A DNA stretch of 64,000 nt from Dryocosmus kuriphilus (taxonomy: Eukaryota; Arthropoda; Insecta; Hymenoptera; Cynipidae): positions 53,825,551 to 53,889,550 of the forward strand of contig CM076195.1 of NCBI GenBank assembly GCA_038277395.1. Reading direction: 5' to 3'. The translations under genes were made by a program, and so were the position numbers. Under the pieces are notes generated by a model that made no database searches, was not told the origin of the DNA, and saw nothing but the letters and a program-made list of their open reading frames with translations. Shown here piece after piece: positions 62,851-64,000 of the stretch (position 1 is the first letter of the stretch; every line of letters starts with the position of its first letter).

Positions 62851-63521
62851 TTATCTAACCCTTGCGATTCCTTCTGGCTGTCTACAGAGATTTTATTTTT
62901 AGATATGTTAGAACAATCAATTAATTTTAGTTTTCCATTGTAGTACTTGACGAGAGATTCTACCGCTACATCTATTCTTTCTTCGTTTGTCAGAACCTGT
63001 TTTTTAATAGTTTTAAATTCACTTTCTACAGGAGCGCTGCTAGCTGGTACTCGGCCATATTTAAAATTGTCTCGTCGAATACAGGAACATACAGGAATCG
63101 TGCGCTTGAGCTTAAGAAGGCGAGTGGCAAATTTAGGACAATGTCGTGGATTCAAATCGTCACCTATTTCATTTTTTATCTTGAGGTCCACTTCTTCTTC
63201 TATCGATAATGCCCAATTTTTGAACAAGCCTTTCTTTTCTTTTCTGGAAGTATCTTGTACACTTTCCTCTTCTTGTTCAGAATCATCGTTTTTGTCTTCT
63301 TGAAAAATGGAGTCAACAATTCCTTCTATTTCAGATGCTGTCTTTTTTATCAAGTTCTTAATAAAATCTATAGAAGTTTTGAGAGATGCTGCTCCATGAC
63401 CTGCCGTTTCGCTTTTTGATACAAAAAGAAGAGCGTCAATAATTCGTGTAGCTTCTATTTGATTTCGGCATAATGTTAGTTGACCTATAGAGAACAAGTA
63501 AAATCTTTTTACTTCCTTCTT
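62838..63521 (-). CDS. Transposase-like middle segment with PVESEF motif
   Basis: This is an open stretch of 227 codons beginning just after an in-frame TGA, with no early ATG. It starts K-K-E-V-K-R-F-Y-L-F-S-I-G and so continues the preceding fragment after a one-base frame change. An acidic stretch (about residues 74-86, rich in E, D and S) follows a helical segment. Later come N-P-R-H-C-P-K-F and A-S-S-A-P-V-E-S-E-F-K-T-I-K. A V-E-x-x-F-K-x-I-K motif near the end of such proteins may hold the third acidic catalytic residue (Glu codon 63,024-63,026). The stretch ends at TAG 62,838-62,840, overlapping the next frame by 13 nt. A 20-residue nucleophilic or signal segment is absent. The role is inferred from memory of the family. 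Confidence 0.6.
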   Translation of the reverse strand, partial: KKEVKRFYLFSIGQLTLCRNQIEATRIIDALLFVSKSETAGHGAASLKTSIDFIKNLIKKTASEIEGIVDSIFQEDKNDDSEQEEESVQDTSRKEKKGLFKNWALSIEEEVDLKIKNEIGDDLNPRHCPKFATRLLKLKRTIPVCSCIRRDNFKYGRVPASSAPVESEFKTIKKQVLTNEERIDVAVESLVKYYNGKLKLIDCSNISKNKISVDSQKESQGLDNSSQ

Positions 63522-63544
63522 TCATTTTTTAAAAAATCCGCCTA

Positions 63545-63691
63545 ATTCTTCATGTAATGTGCGACATCGATTCGAATGTATGTTCGCGGTATTTCGTCTT
63601 TCATACATGTTTCTACGTAGATTTCAATTGTCTCGATTCCAGTAAATGCCCAGCAACAAGCATTGAGTAACGCCTTGGACGAATCGCAAAC
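63545..63691 (-). CDS. Transposase-like core exon fragment (two Asp motifs)
   Basis: Forty-nine codons are open from a good 3' splice site (AATTAACAG, AG at 63,692-63,693) to a TAG at 63,542-63,544. The peptide contains V-C-D-S-S-K-A-L-L-N-A at its start and P-R-T-Y-I-R-I-D-V-A-H-Y-M-K near its end. I recall the pair D-x-S-x-A-L-L-N-A and I-R-I-D-V-A-H from DDE-type transposase-like proteins of insects, where the two Asp residues would be catalytic (codons 63,683-63,685 and 63,566-63,568). After the TAG the same frame continues with A-D-F-L-K-N-E-R-R-K before a second stop. A Trp codon (TGG) in place of TAG would restore continuity. The fragment is too short to stand out in an ORF scan. Confidence 0.6.
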
Positions 63692-64000
63692 CTGTTAATT
63701 ATACAACTACAAAGTTAAATATGACAATTACCTCTGTTAGCGACTTATAAAAGGAATGTTTAAAAGGGGAATTTAAATTAAAGACTCTAGTATAGATTTT
63801 TAAGAGAGAGGGCACTGATCGAGAGCGGAGAGAGTTCGGGCGTGTGTGAGCGAGTGTGCGTAGTGGATGAGCGTGCTGCGTGGCAGGGAGTTGGATCGAG
63901 CGACTAGGAAAGGCGTATTGATTGTCTCTGAGCATGATTCCAACAAAATCTTTGAGCGTTGTTTGTGATAATGATTCACGAGTATATTCGAGTGCTATCC
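63692..64000. other. Upstream region of the gene relic: GA-rich stretch of mixed composition
   Basis: On the minus strand this lies 5' of the first recognisable exon. A donor-like AGAG/GTAATT occurs 40 nt before the acceptor at 63,692, too close for a usual intron. On the plus strand, about 63,800-63,905 is purine-rich (GAGAGAGGGC, GAGAGCGGAGAGAG, GTGTGTGAGCGAGTGTGCG), unlike the AT-rich surroundings. A 78-codon minus-strand frame here is of low complexity and I do not regard it as a gene. Confidence 0.45.
63746..63753 (+). promoter_or_regulatory. Candidate TATA box
   Basis: TATAAAAG on the plus strand is followed by GA-rich sequence that could be a 5' untranslated region or part of a long terminal repeat running beyond the window. 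No downstream start or tRNA-primer site can be checked here, so this is a weak call. Confidence 0.3.

Larger units (their letters stand above)
60682..63691 (-). pseudogene. Decayed transposase-like gene with a C-terminal ubiquitin-specific-protease-like domain
   Basis: Read on the minus strand, coding sequence runs through several frames. It starts with an Asp-containing transposase-like core (63,691-63,545). A basic/acidic segment with a PVESEF motif follows (63,521-62,841). Next comes a Cys/His zinc-binding stretch and the N-terminal half of a USP-like domain (62,850-61,833). After an 843-nt intron, a last exon (60,989-60,682) carries the His/Asp box of that domain. Damage includes an in-frame TAG at 63,542-63,544, a frame change near 63,515, another near 62,845, and two compensating shifts in the last exon. 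Such transposase-related proteins with this zinc stretch and protease-like tail recall multi-copy insect families I know from memory; no search was possible. It is probably a dead copy. If some breaks are unrecognised introns or sequencing errors, it could be less damaged than it looks. The first exon(s) upstream are not identified. Confidence 0.7.

Noticed and set aside
62840..62890. Short intron (GTAGAC to TTCACAG) to explain the frame change near 62,845
   Set aside because: The possible intron is 45 nt, a multiple of three, and would not restore the frame. A simple frameshift remains.
62947..63303. 118-codon plus-strand frame
   Set aside because: It is antisense to the transposase-like middle segment. 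Its Ser-rich content mirrors the Glu/Asp-rich stretch on the other strand.
63485..63521. A 3' splice site (TTGTTCTCTATAG) at the start of the middle segment
   Set aside because: It looks good alone, but the codons before it (E-V-K-R-F-Y-L-F-S-I-G) read on naturally from the upstream fragment, so a frameshift in continuous coding sequence fits better than an intron.
63699..63935. 78-codon minus-strand frame upstream of the relic
   Set aside because: Its composition reflects the GA/CT-rich stretch and it does not join in phase to the transposase-like exon through any usual-length intron.

Overview
The window looks like eukaryotic, AT-rich nuclear DNA, most likely from an arthropod. The arthropod call is inference. 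It rests on the intron-containing, transposase-like gene relic at the right end, whose motifs I recall from multi-copy insect gene families, and on the satellite architecture. Nothing bacterial is present: no operons, no long intact ORFs, no rRNA or tRNA.

Positions 1-57,575 are one uninterrupted head-to-tail satellite array, about 350 monomers of about 163 bp, all in the same orientation. It enters from the left edge already in progress. Each typical monomer carries a 32-bp near-perfect dyad centred on the 8-bp palindrome TGACGTCA, and a second 8-bp palindrome, TTGCGCAA, about 95 bp further on. Monomers fall into several families with linked diagnostic bases, arranged in nested higher-order repeats: units of 492, 820, 1,141, about 1,300 and about 2,300-2,450 bp. 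Over these lie long-range duplications at about 22 kb and about 44 kb. Clean losses of one monomer (158 bp) and four monomers (651 bp) between copies record unequal exchange. Several scrambled or homopolymer-rich patches may be assembly errors. The monomer size, dyad and higher-order layout would suit a centromeric or pericentromeric satellite, but the sequence alone cannot prove that.

Positions 57,576-59,407 are a 1,832-bp insertion inside a satellite monomer. It has short imperfect terminal inverted repeats (CCCATGTAG / CCCGTGTAG), an apparent 2-bp target duplication (CT), inverted GCTAGTC-type subterminal motifs and an internal 142-bp tandem repeat. This is a non-autonomous DNA transposon. 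The interrupted monomer resumes at 59,408 and the satellite ends near 59,632.

Positions 59,633-64,000 are single-copy-like. The minus strand from 63,691 down to 60,682 holds a decayed gene in several frames. It begins with a transposase-like core (two Asp motifs and a Glu motif), continues with a Cys/His zinc-binding segment, and ends with a ubiquitin-specific-protease-like domain. That domain's putative Cys position is Phe, while its His/Asp box is intact. Much of it is too short or too broken to be found by a simple ORF search. A phase-consistent 843-nt intron (60,990-61,832) is proposed; it holds an inverted repeat with 68-bp arms. The last 300 bp contain a plus-strand TATA box and GA-rich sequence of unknown affiliation.
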